Positions 46,801 through 58,509 of a stretch of DNA of 64,000 nucleotides are shown one piece after another. This stretch comes from Crambe crambe. Its lineage: Eukaryota > Porifera > Demospongiae > Poecilosclerida > Crambeidae. Each line of letters starts with the position of its first letter. Position 1 is the stretch's first letter. A program made the translations under genes and the position numbers. The notes beneath the pieces are model-generated. The model saw only the letters and a list, made by a program, of their open reading frames with translations, did no database searches and was not told the DNA's origin. The stretch is from contig OZ004597.1 in the NCBI GenBank assembly GCA_963924555.1, forward strand, positions 930,001 to 994,000, given 5' to 3'.

Positions 46801-49800
46801 TTCCATCTTGACGGTTGATGTAGAATTGAGAGCTACCCACTGGGAGTGAGAATTCCACATTTGGAGGTCTGTTTTCCAAGTCCATGATTTCTAGCTCCTG
46901 GCTGCTCACAATGGTGGTATTGGCCGTCACATTCTCCAGCACAGAGATTGAAATCTCAGCACTGTTCCAACTGAAAGTCAGATTCCTGAAATTGCAAGCT
47001 CTGATGATGACATTGATATTTGTAGTAGAGGTCAGCCCTCCTCCATCAGTGGCTGATAACATGATGGAATATCGATCACGTAGCATGAAGCTGTTAGTGA
47101 CACTGATATTCCCAGTGCTGGGGTCTGCAGCAAATGTTGCTAACACATCACCACTTCCAGAAATGGAGTAAGTGAGTTCACCATTAGTGCTGCTGTCAGT
47201 GTCAACTGCTTGAACCCTAAACTGTGGAGTACCTATAGACACAGGAATACTCAAGAAGAAAGTGTAGTTTGTGCCTTCAAAACGAGGTGGTTCATTCATG
47301 TCTGTGATGTCAACTTGAACTCGAGCCATCGAGTACTGCATGGGGGAACCTGAATCAATGGCGTAGACATCGAACGTCAGGGAGGTAAACCTGTTCTCCC
47401 TGTCCAGCTGCTGGTTCTGTTTGAGCATGAGGTTCCCTGAAGTGTCAATGGAGAATACAGAAGCTGCAAAGCTGTCTGCTATGACATATGAACTGATAAC
47501 CCCGTTCAGACCCTCGTCGGGGTCTACCACTCCCAAGTTAGCGTTAGGGAGAGGAAATTCTGCCTGTGAGTTCTCGGGAACTGAGATTCTCTGGAATTGG
47601 GAAGGGAAGCGTGGTCTCTCGTCATTGAAGTCAAGCACTCGGATGGTAAGAGACACATTCAGCTCAAATCCAATCTCAAATGCTCCTTGTATCACCAGTC
47701 GGTAAGAGGCCACCTTCTCACGATCTAACGAAGTGGTTGTCCTTATAGTTCCGGTGAGAGACTCTATGAGGAAGTGGCCCCTTTCATTTCCACCAATGAT
47801 GCTGTAGTAGACTTGCCTGGAGGTGACAGAGCTTTCAATCTGAGTGACTCTGCTGTATGCGGGGTAGTTTTCACGAATAGTAGCCTCAGATGGGGTTATC
47901 AATTCTGGGGGTGAGTCCAATACATCAAGGACCATCACTGTCATATTGAGGTTGATAATGGAGGACGAGGAAAGATTATTAGGGTTGAAGGCTCTCACTT
48001 CCAAACTGTGGACTTGCTGAACTTCTGCGTCCAGAGCCCTGGAGAGCCTTAGTTCCCCTGTTGTGGAGTTGAGAGTGAACAGTGTGCTTGCAGTAATGAG
48101 CTGATAAGAAATCCCAGCATTGGTTCCCAAGTCTGGATCGAATGCCATCACTGTGTGGAGTACTTTCTCCAATGAAGCATCTTCAGGGATAAAGACTTGT
48201 ACACTAGGTGGGAGGAAGAGAGGGGTGTGGTCGTCAGAGTCCAATATACTGACCGTAACTGTTGCAAAGTCCATGAGGGGAGGATTACCGCTGTCAGTCA
48301 CTGCTACCGTTAGTGTGTGGACGGGTAGTTCCTCTCTGTTGACACGACTCGAGACCATGATGAGACCTGACCCTTCCACAGTGAAGATATTCATGCTGGA
48401 GGGCTGCATGGAATCCACGAGGGAGTAAGTCAGCGTGTCCAAATCTCTATCACTAGCTGTCACTCGTCCCACCATCTGAGGATTCAAGCTCGCTTCTCTT
48501 ATTTGAAATGAAAAGTTCTCATTAGTGAAGAGAGGTCTGTTGTCATTCTCATTGCTAACAATGATCGTCAATTGAGTGGTTGTGGGCTGATTGACTCCAT
48601 CTCTAACTTCAACTGTGTATCGTATCGTATGACGATTTTCATAATCCAGAGGTTGTGTCAAGTACACCTCACCAGTGTTGGGCAGAATAGACACCATGGG
48701 AGCTTCTTCCATTATCCTGAAAATAGCAGTATTGATCATGTCAGCATTGCTCAAGTTGACTTTGGATATGAGTGTTCCAGGTCGTGTGTTCTCACTGAGA
48801 CTTATGGGAGCAACTGACTGTATGATTGGACTAGGTTGCTGGAAAAGAGGCTCTATGGTAACGTTTAAAGGAACACTCATAGAGAATCGTGACCTCCCAG
48901 TTTCCGTAGCTACAACAGTGCCAATGAATCGTACACCCTCTGATTGATTGAGGGGCTGAGTCAAGTAAAGATATCCAGTGTCATTGGAGATGGCAAAGGG
49001 GGAATACATGGAGCTGCTCTGCAGAGTGTATGATAGCCTCCCATTCTCTCCCAGGTCATTATCCACAGCGAATACCCTAGCAACAGGTTCACTGATTCCT
49101 ACTGGGAAATTCTCAAAGACTCTGAAGTTGAAAGATGATCCTCTCAGGTACCCAAAACTAGGTCTGTTGTTGTTAGCATCTTCCAGACTCACCACAACGA
49201 GTGCCAAAGTTGTCCCTCCATCCACCCCTGGCTTTGTGGCATTCACAGTGACATTGAAGAGTGGTTGTATCTCTCTACTGAGGTCTGCTTCCAACAATAT
49301 GGCTCCTGTTTGTTGATTGATTGAAAAAGTCCCGTCCTCATTGCCAGCAACTATTCCATAGCAGATTGAGCTATCAACTTGACCATTCACTTCAGCACTG
49401 ACCGCAGATACAACACCACGCGTTTCCTCTGACGTATTCACCTGGAACACAGGTCTGTTAAAAAACGGCTTCAGGCTGCTTCCTTGAGACAGTGATATTG
49501 TCACTTCATGCCATGCAGCGAGAGGAGATACCACATCCTCAGTGGCTCGTATCTCCACAGTGAGAAGAACCTTACTCACTGAAGCAAGAGAAAATGCTGT
49601 TCTTATTTCCCCTGAAGTGTGGTTGACTTGGAAGTAGCCATAACCTGAGCCTCCCGTGATGTCGTATCTGATAGTCTCACCCTCTGGATCAGTGGCTCTC
49701 AACGAGAGAACATGTGACCCTACCAGCAGGCTCCGAGTCAAGTAGATCACTGAAGGATTGTGGTCGGGATCGAATACAGGTGGCAAAGTATTCTCATCAA

Positions 49801-52800
49801 TATCAAGTATATTAACTTCATATCTACTTACATCACTTGTTGGTGGTGTTGTCCTGTCGTTTGCTCCCATGATTGTGAAATTCTGGACAGACGAGATTCT
49901 TTCATAATCTAGTTCACCAATAGAAAACACAGCACCAGTCTGAGCCTCCACCCGAAAGAGGCCATTTCTTCCAGAATAGGTGATAGTTGAGAGGTTAGCA
50001 TTGGTGTCCACATCATGGACGTGAGCAAAAAACAGCAAAGTGTTTGCAGGTACGTTTTCGTGGAAGGAGAAAGTGGTTTGAGTTTCAAACTCAGGCACAT
50101 TGCTGGAATCGATGACGTTCACCCTGACAATTGCCGTAGAGATCCGTTGCTGGGAAGAAGCAGAATCCATAGCTTCAACTTGCAGGATATACTGAGGTCT
50201 TTTGGCCCTATCTAGCCTTGGAATGGTCGTGTGTGGGTTAATTATGCCACTACTGGATCCTATGGTGAACATTTGAGAGTTTACAAGAGAGTATGTAATC
50301 TGATTTCCTGTCCTGTCATCATCCACAGCTCTGACTCGACATTCAAGCAAAAAGGAGGTGGAGCCTTCCTCTATTTCACAGTCATACTCCAGAGCTGAAA
50401 ATGAAGGGAAGTGGTCATTAGAATCAGTCACTTCAACTGTCAGCATCATGGAGGAATTGAGTGATGGAGTCCCAAGATCACGTACTGTTATGGCGAGCTG
50501 GTAAGTGTTGGGGTCAGTTTCAAAGTCCAAGCTCTGTGCCAGCTTGAGGGATCCAGTCCAGGGGTCAAGCGAGAACCTCCTGCTATCATCTCCACCGGTA
50601 AGGATATACTGTAAAATAGCATTGATACCGGTATCCCTATCAGTAGCACTCAGTCTTGTGATCTCAGAGCCGACCTCCCTGTCTTCTTCCACTTGGACCG
50701 AGTTACCACTGCCAATATCAAAGCCAGGACTGTTATCGTTGATATCCAGAATGGTCACGTGGACCTCAGCCATGGAGGACACAGAACCTCCATTGGAAGC
50801 TGTCACATTGAAGACAAGTACCTCCTGGCTCTCACGGTTTAGAGTTCCCATGGTTAGAATGGATCCAGTCTGATTGATCGAGAATGGGACATTTGTTGGT
50901 AGCGAATAAGTCACAGTGCCGCTGGATCCAGTGTCTCGATCGACTGCAGTTACACTGGTCACTAATATGCCATTTTCTGCTCCCTCAGTGATGCTCACAC
51001 GATACACAGGCAGAGAGAACACAGGTGGCTCATTCACATTCTGCAGAGAAATCGTCACCATGCTGGTACTGAAAGCTGGATTTGAACTTTCATCATGCGC
51101 CATTACAGTGAGGTCAATTTCAGGTGGGAAAGACTCGAAATCCAGTCCCCTTGTCAGCGCTAGCTCACCTCCTTGTCTGTCAACATGAAAGGATCCACGT
51201 AGATTGCCCGAGGCTATGCAGAAGAAATTCACACTTTGTTCATTTACGCTACCATCACCATCGGCTAAACTGAATGTCACATCAATCTCTCTCGTGTTTT
51301 CACTGACTCTGATTGGTGACATGATAGTGCTAAAGACTGGTGGGTTATTTGGCACATGCAGTACCAATGCTGTGACCGTGACTACGGCAGGACTATTTGG
51401 AATCCCAGGGTCAATTGCAGAGACCATGATGGAGTAGACTTGTGTCGACATCAAGGATCCAGTGACATTGATTACTCCAGTATTGGGGTCGATGGCAAAA
51501 GGAAGTGGATTGGTGTTCGTGATCCTGTAAATGGTTCTTGCATTAACACCCCTGTCGGCATCTTTTGCAGATATGCTGTAAATAAAGGACTCCACAGGAG
51601 TGTTGTCATAAATTTGAAAAGAGTAAGTTGTGTTGGCAAATACTGGGGCGTTATTGTTGATATCCTCTATGGTAACCGTTACAGAGCAGAAGTAAAAGTT
51701 AGACCCATATTCTGCTACTAGTGTGATGAAGACCGCTTCCTTGTCAGTAAATACGCTACCAGATCCACTCATTGTTTCAAGCATTATGGAGCCTCCTCCA
51801 TCTTGCCTGATAGCGAAGGCTTGTGTGTCTTCACCTTGGATAATATTATACTGAATCCTCTGTGAATCTTGCATGGATGGAAGTGATGTGATTAGTGTGC
51901 GTCCATTCTCGTTTTCCACCAGTGTCCCTTCGTAGAAACACACTGGGATTCCAGGATTGTACACCAATTCTCTGTACCTACGGCTGTAAACAGTCACTAT
52001 GAAGACCAGGTAAGCCTGGAGTGGATCGCTGCCACTGTCACGGGCTGATATGTTCAAGACGTAGACGTTCCCTGACATACCTGACACTCCTTGACGTAAC
52101 GTTAAGTTAAACATGCCGTTCATGGGATCCAGTTGAAATATATTGGAGTGGTTGCCAGAGTCTGCTACTATTTCATACACCAACTCCCCGTTTGGCCCAG
52201 AGTCACTATCATTAGCTGAAATCCGAGCCGCCACCAAGGAACCTACAGGGAGATCTTCGGAGATGGTTCGATGGTCAGTGGAGAGGGGAAAGTGTGGTGG
52301 GTTATTCTTGAGCCCTGACGTACGAACGAGGACATCAACTGAGGTCCTATCTTGGGTGCGTAGTCGATCATGAACTGACACTGTAAACGTGTAGCGTGTC
52401 TGACTCGGTCTTTGTTTAAGATAGAGAAGTCCAGAGGAGGGATCAATCCGAAATGTACTGGCTACCTCTGGATCAGCTCCACTAGCAATGATGTAGTTAT
52501 TAAGACCATTGTACCCTGCATCTCCATTGGCAGCAGCTGCACTTCCCACGAAATCCCCTAGATTTAAATCACTGGGTATTATGAATTCCCTGGATGTGCT
52601 TGGGTATGTGGGTGGGACATCATTAGCGTCCAGTACTATAACAGTGAGAGACATTGGAACAGAAGTCAGCAAGCCATCTGAGACAGTGATGTTCAGCTGA
52701 TGGACAGCCTTGTCTTCTCTGTCCAGTGTTCTCATGATAGAAACAGTACCAGAAGAGGAGTCAATTTGAAAGAGTGTCCGGTCACCACTTGAAATGCTGT

Positions 52801-54991
52801 AGGACAGATCAATACTGTCTGGATCATGGGCCGACAAGGCAGGACAGCTGGTTCCTTGTGACAGAGAGGGAGTATTTTCCATGATGAAACAAGGACATTG
52901 AATTGGGTCGAGAACTGGTCGTTCATCGTTCCTATTGGTCAACGAGATACGAAATGTGGTCTCAGTTGAGAGTCTCACTGTCTCTCCCAAGTCTGTTGCA
53001 CGAATGACCAACTTAGCATGCTGAAATGACTCGTAATCAAGGGAATTCTCATTCAGAGGATAAAGTAGACCTGAGACGGGATTGAGACTAAAAGCCATGG
53101 GCTCTGCCTGGACTATAGAGTACTCCACGGCTCCATTACACTCAGAATCTCTGTCTAAAGCTACAAACTGGAAGATGGGTTCGTTGAGGTTACGACTCTC
53201 GGGTATGGTTACTGTCTGATTGGTACTAGCTTCTGTAAAAATTGGTGGGTTGTCATTTTGATCTGTCACAGTGATGAGAAGAGTGCTTGTGGCACGCAGA
53301 CCTCCTCCATCTTCGGCATGAACAGTGATTGGAGCTGTTCTGTGTGATTCAAAATCCAACTCCACTACAGAGTAGAGCAGCCCAGATCTAGAGTCTATTA
53401 CAAACTGATTGAAAGGGTCCACGAGAGTGTAATTCAGGATTCCACTTGTGCCACCATCAACATCAGTCGCAGTGATTCTGCCTATGTTGGTTCCAACTGG
53501 AGTTCCTTCCATGACGCTGATTCCATGGGTGGAATTGGGGAACAAGGGTGGCTCATTCTCATCAACGACCTCCACCCTGAGCTCCATGGAGGAGTTAAGT
53601 TCCAAGGGGTCACTGCTCAGGGCAGTCAAAATGATCTGGTAGTGTCCATTTGGAGTTGATTCAAAATCGAGTGAACCAGCAACTGATAGATTGTACCGAA
53701 GTCTACCGTTGCTAATGGAAGTAGGAAGAGAGAGATTGAAACATTCACAGGGACCGATATTCATTAAGTGGAGGGTTGGTGGGATCAAGTGTTGGTGTGT
53801 GATCTCCACTGTAGTGACTGTTTCACCCACTGTAGTTCCCTCAGACACACTTACTGCAACAACTTGTTGTTCTGATGTGGCCATACTCGACCCATGAATA
53901 GTGATTTGTGGTGCGGTAATATCTACCTCCATGAATATCACACTTACATCACTTGAGCTGGAGAGCACAGGACTTCCCAAATCTTGCGCTGATACGGAGA
54001 GACTTATTTCCGAGGGAGCTTGATCGCTGAAGGACTTAAATGACTGGACCGTGCCAGTGAGAGGATGAACTGTAAACGGGACAGTCGTATTGTGAGTGAA
54101 ATAACGGACATCTCCATTGATCCCCAAATCCACATCAGTAGCACGGAGTTGGATCAGCTCAGTTCCTGGGAGTGATCTCTCATTTATCCTCAGAGGTTGA
54201 AGAGGATTGCTGGTGAATTGTGGTGGATGTGTGTTCCTATCTAGTACACTAATTCCAATAGTGGTAGACGTTGATATCAAGGTGGGGGAATATGGAGCAT
54301 ATGCTTCCAAGGTCACCTCGAAGTAGCTCTGTGTTTCCCTGTCTAAAACTCCTGTCACTTGTATTACAGGGTACATTGTGCAGCCGTCTTGCTCCTGCAC
54401 GACACGAAACAAGTGAGTGGAATTTCCTGTGATACGGTAGTTGGGTATGAACAGGTTGGGTATGGGTGACGTGAGGGGTGTGAGCTGCAGTGTAGTGATA
54501 CTCACAGTGGCATTCACTGACTCTTCAACTACAAATCCATTGTAGAATGGCCTAGGAAACATGAGGGTACTTGTGTGGAATGTAGGCAGTACATTGATGA
54601 TAATAGGCATTGCTACCGTTCCATTCAGAACCACAAAACACGTGTACATCCTGACAGAAATGAAACCATTTCTTGAGATAGTTTCCTGTTGAACACAATT
54701 GGGCATCAATGTTCCAATTGGTCCTAGAGTGATATTTCTCATAAGAATAATGTTTCTGTTGGTGGGTTCTCGTATTGCAAATGTATCCCTTGGGCAGTCT
54801 TCTCCATGAATCAAGCTGTAAGATGAAGCTTGTGGTTCAATGGTGTGAAGGATGGTTCCTTGAATAAGGGCATTGGAGGATATATTGATGAACACCATGG
54901 AGCCTTCCTGGCCACTGACATTGCAGTTAGCAAAGTGCCTGGTCAAGTGAGAAACCATAAAAAGACAAACCAGAAGCGTTTTGAGTGGCAT
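37812..54991 (-). CDS. FAT-like: Giant Fat-like cadherin, about 40 cadherin repeats, EGF, LamG, TM, cytoplasmic tail
   Basis: First coding exon 54991-40991 is 14,001 nt (4,667 codons) with no intron. It begins with a signal peptide (MPLKTLLVCLFMVSHLTRHF) and carries about 39-40 cadherin repeats, counted by LDxNDNxPxF-type ends. A Fat-type membrane-proximal segment follows, then an EGF domain (CSFNPCKNGGECFSQNPGYF) and the start of LamG 1. Downstream exons finish that LamG, add a second EGF (CDPNPCMNGGKCFGRGKCE) and a second LamG (40003-39789 and 39731 onward). A membrane helix follows (GGLGGILGAMLLISAAFVFV), then about 470 cytoplasmic residues with Pro-rich runs (SRAPPPPPPPGEE). Total is about 5,500 residues; vertebrate Fat proteins have about 34 repeats and 4,500-5,000 residues. 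Fat cadherins act in cell adhesion, planar polarity and growth control. A 57-bp intron at 39732-39788 is a multiple of 3 and lacks stops. Confidence 0.92.
40118..40143. repeat. (TTG)n microsatellite
   Basis: Run of TTG/TTA triplets in an intron of the giant cadherin. Its minus-strand Asn run is not coding. Confidence 0.85.
40200..40335. repeat. Dispersed repeat fragment with a local 42-bp tandem duplication
   Basis: The segment containing gtgtccattattcagaggtt occurs twice, near 40261 and 40303, and resembles the NIPA-intron fragment at 19600-19690. It lies in an intron of the giant cadherin gene. Confidence 0.6.
40847..40990. repeat. Minisatellite made of copies of a splice donor
   Basis: About six copies of a 23-24-bp unit containing tacttggaatactcac. 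On the minus strand each full copy reads CAGTGAGTATTCCAAGTA, that is, the real donor of the 14-kb exon (ACA|GTGAGTATTCC at 40990) repeated down the intron. Confidence 0.9.
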
Positions 54992-55386
54992 TGTTTGGTT
55001 TTCACAGCACTCTATTGTTTACTCTGAAACTTGCAGGCCTACAACCAGCCCCACCCTTGAGATCACTCTCAGATCGCGTAGTTGGAAACAAAGTTACACA
55101 TCATAAGCTGTAAAATGACAAGATGAAATTTCGAATTCAACTGTATGGCGGCATACCATACTACAGGATCGATAATTTTATCTATAGTCGTCTCGAATGC
55201 GAGTTGCTAGCGAAAATAGACAGTGTCGAGTCTTCAGAGCGATTTCGATTCAGAAATTGAATGCTAGCTAGCAAGATAGCAACATAACTTAGTTAGAAGA
55301 ATGTTAGGCCCGCCCACTTACTAAGTGCTAGTATAGTACTAGTGTGCAATGATATAATTAATTTTAATTACATGTATGACATAATT
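54992..55386. other. Spacer 5' of the giant cadherin, no gene recognised
   Basis: 395 bp between the giant cadherin start and the FAM47-like stop, so it should hold the cadherin promoter. Several gctagc/gctagctagc motifs occur near 55207 and 55262. No frame of interest. Confidence 0.5.
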
Positions 55387-56917
55387 CTAATTATTTGAAG
55401 TAGGCCTATAGGACTTAGTTCTCCTCCTGGCTTCACACTCCTCTGGAATAACAACATCAGCAGGGTCCAAATATGACGGTACAGCTGCACCAGGTTTGTT
55501 ATTGATGATGAATTCTTTAAAAGATCTGGCTCCATGAAGATTCGAAATCATAAGATCCATCTCCATCTTCTTTATGGCCTTTTGTCGCTCCTCTTGAGAA
55601 GCTTCTGAGTCAGGATTGACCAATGGCTATGGATACGGATGGAAATCCACAGTATGTGATATTTAGTGATATTATGTTACCATGTCTTCAGGTAGCGGTT
55701 TCCAGTACTTTATTGGGAGATACCAAGCCCCATATTTGGTTTTTACAACACGTGGTTCATCATCCCTCTCCTGACATCACAAAGTGGAGGAGTGGAAACT
55801 AATGATCCAATTAACCACACACTATCAACTTACCTTCCACGGTAACTTCTCCTTCACAGTAGCTCTGGACCCTATTCTTTTGAAACCATGATATTGGGTC
55901 TTCATGGACTGTGAGTTAGATCTTGAATCATCCCTATCTTGTTGGGTCCGAAAACCTGATTGTAGTTCACGGGGTACATTTGTCAACTCAACTACTTGAA
56001 TAGGTGCAATTAAGATTGGCTACACAAAAAGAAGAGAAAAATGTAATGAGGTCAATGGTTGTTGACATGATATAATGTGATACCTGGGCTTCATAATCAC
56101 TAACAAAGAGATTTCGTATGGTAGGTTCATCCATTGTGTACAGATCATCACTGGTTCCCTGTAATAACATACATGATGCAATGTGCAACTGGTAGCTCTA
56201 GTTATTCACCATGTAAATTACTTCATAGTAATGTTCTGGTTCTACATATGGGGGTAGTAATGGTGGGCAGAATGATATGATAGGAATGTGCATGGGAGTT
56301 GAAGTTCACATACTTTTGTGGTGACTCAAGTAATACAGTTATTACATAATTCTCAATGAATCTTAAGTACAGGGACTTACCAGTTGTGCACCCCAGTCTA
56401 CAAGATCTTGAGTGACTTCTTTCACTCTGGACTGCTGTTTGGCAGATATGACCTGCCGACTGGCTATCAGGTCCTTTTCTTGCTCTTTTTCTTCATTAGT
56501 TTTCATCAAAGGGAACTTGTACACCATACCCTGCAGAGTGCGTCCAGAGCTGCATGCAAAGAAATCTGAATGACTTGTAGCAGAGTGAGTGAGGGCTCTA
56601 CTGATGTGGAAAGTAGTCAGTCTCTTGTCCCAAGGGACCATTTTAGGGAAATCAACATACACATACCCATTCCTATCTGCTGTGATCTCATCCAATGTAG
56701 AAGAGAGTGTCTGTTTACAATATCATATGTCAAGATATTAGTCGCATGATAAAATATTAATTGCTTACCTGAGAGGGTTGTGATGAAGATGATTCCTTTC
56801 GTCTTTTGAGTTCAGATGAAAGCTGAGGACTTTTATCAGAACTACTCTCATTGTCAGAAGACTGAGGGGTTGGAGTAATAATTATTGCCACATAAATCAG
56901 GGTTATCCCCCATACTT

Positions 56918-56953
<36 letters not shown>

Positions 56954-57628
56954 CACTACACTCACCTCATCAAGCAATTCATTTAAAGCAGGATCTAAGA
57001 GCTCCACTACATCCTCAGCAATCTGGGGACAGATGAAAAGTTATTATTGTGTCAGCAATAATTATTGGTACTTCCTCACATCAGGAGGAATGGACTCCTC
57101 CAGGTGTGGATAAAGTGCCAAGGGATGATGTAGTAAACCAGCCTCCACTGCTGCCAAACGTTCTTGTTGAATCTGACTCCTTGGTCCTACCCTATTATAA
57201 CATCAAGACTCAGGAGTGCAAGAGAAATAGCTAAACCTACTTGCTGTGGAGTGTTTTGAAGCCAGGGTTCCCAGAAAGAATTGCAGGTGAGCGCAGATGT
57301 GATGACGTCTTCGCTTTCTGTTCGGATGGGTGCACGTTTATCAAAGGAACTGGATTCACTTTGGGTCTCTTCACCATATCTTTACATCGAAAAGGAACTC
57401 CACTCCTGAAATCATCTGTACCCCCATACACAGAGATCCACCGTTCCGCATTCAGAGCTGTAGCATTCTTCACATTCTTTACAAACTTCAATTTAAGCCT
57501 TTCCTTGTACCTAAAATTTACTCTGATTTAACTGAATCACTGATTAGTGCATTAACTTACCAAGGGTGATGCTTTTTAGGACCCTTAGGGGTGGTGTCTA
57601 TAGTCACCAGGTCATACTTGTGAGCCAT
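55387..57628 (-). CDS. FAM47-like protein
   Basis: Minus-strand exons start at ATG 57628 (MAHKYDLVTIDTTPKGPKKH) and end at TAG 55387. Segments in order: FVKNVKNATALNAERWISVY with GGTDDFRSGVP, like the N-terminal FAM47 block (RRWVFV..GLDDFR.GCP in vertebrate FAM47E); a polar Ser-rich middle; YVDFPKMVPWDKRLTTFHIS; MDEPTIRNLFVSDYEAQ; and a C-terminal block with YGAWYLPIKYWKPLPEDMP and HGARSFKEFIINN, like the FAM47 C-terminal domain. Vertebrate FAM47E has been reported as a chromatin-associated partner of PRMT5; otherwise function is obscure. The family assignment rests on short motif matches recalled without a search, so orthology is tentative. Its start codon lies 26 bp from that of EXOSC1. Confidence 0.6.
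56926..56951. repeat. (CA)n microsatellite
   Basis: Thirteen CA units in an intron of the FAM47-like gene. Confidence 0.9.
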
Positions 57629-57654
57629 TGGCTAGCTAATAGTTATGAGTTACT
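57629..57654. promoter_or_regulatory. 26-bp spacer between opposite start codons
   Basis: Only 26 bp separate the FAM47-like ATG (57628) and the first EXOSC1 ATG (57655). The two 5' leaders must overlap each other's coding sequence, or EXOSC1 starts at the second Met (57730). Confidence 0.6.
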
Positions 57655-58350
57655 ATGGTGATAGAAGATGGGCCGGGTGCGGGCGTGGTCAAAAATGCAC
57701 GTGGACGTAACGCAAAAGTGCAAAGTTCAATGGAAATAGAAGAAGAGTCTCAGGTAAAGGAAAACGACTGTGTAGTCCCAGGAGATCTTCTTGGATCAGA
57801 TTCAAGTTTGTCCAAAGGACAAGGGACTTGCATTAGAAATGGAAGAGTCTATTCCACTCTTGCTGGAAAGGTTTCTATAAGCAAAGAACTTGAATCAAAG
57901 AAGTCAAAGCCTGTGATTACAGTGTTGCATCCTAAAGCTGGCATGAAAAATGTACCCTCTAAAGGCTCACTAGTGATATGTCAAGTTATTAATATTAACG
58001 AGCGTCAAGCTAGAGTGAACATGCTTAGTGTGAGTGGAGTGATCCTACAAGAACCTCTTCATGGCGTCATCAGAAAGGAAGATGTGCGTGCCATGGAAAA
58101 AGACACAGTAGAAATCTTCCATTCTTTCCGACCAAAAGACTTAGTCCGGGCTAGAGTGATAGCGTATGGAGAGGGACAGCTCTATGTGTTGTCCACAGCT
58201 GAAAATGAGTTGGGAGTGGTGGCTGCTACTTCCCAGTGTGGCGAGAGTATGATCCCAGTGAGTTGGTGCGAGATGCAATGTGAGAAAACTGGTGACAGAG
58301 AAAAGAGAAAAGTAGCGAAAGTGGTTGATGCCATACCTATGATAATGTGA
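57655..58350 (+). CDS. EXOSC1: Exosome subunit EXOSC1 (CSL4), intronless
   Basis: Single 231-codon frame. DCVVPGDLLG is the N-terminal domain start. TCIRNGRVYSTLAGKVSI matches human TYTRHGYIFSSLAG. The S1 domain includes GSLVICQVININERQARVNM and RGTIRKEDVRATEKD-like HGVIRKEDVRAMEKDTVEIF. The C-terminal zinc-ribbon segment has TAENELGVVAATSQCG and ISWCEMQC-like VSWCEMQCEKTGDREKRKVA. Csl4 is one of three cap subunits of the RNA exosome, which trims and degrades RNA in nucleus and cytoplasm. The first Met gives an N-terminal extension of about 35 residues over the family norm; Met at 57730 (MEIEEESQ) is an alternative start. Convergent with UBE3A. Confidence 0.95.
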   Translation: MVIEDGPGAGVVKNARGRNAKVQSSMEIEEESQVKENDCVVPGDLLGSDSSLSKGQGTCIRNGRVYSTLAGKVSISKELESKKSKPVITVLHPKAGMKNVPSKGSLVICQVININERQARVNMLSVSGVILQEPLHGVIRKEDVRAMEKDTVEIFHSFRPKDLVRARVIAYGEGQLYVLSTAENELGVVAATSQCGESMIPVSWCEMQCEKTGDREKRKVAKVVDAIPMIM

Positions 58351-58509
58351 CCTTAAATTAAAATTAATTCATTTTTTTAAATAAATAGTTTATAAGTATT
58401 GTCACCAATGGCACATCATAGATAATAATAATAATTAGCAGTAATTTATCATACTGTTATTATGAAACTAATCTGAGCTTGAAAAATAATGAACTACAGT
58501 AAATCAACA

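Noticed and set aside
42438-53897. Many plus-strand frames within the giant cadherin exon
   Set aside because: All are antisense shadows of the 14-kb coding exon; none resembles a known protein.
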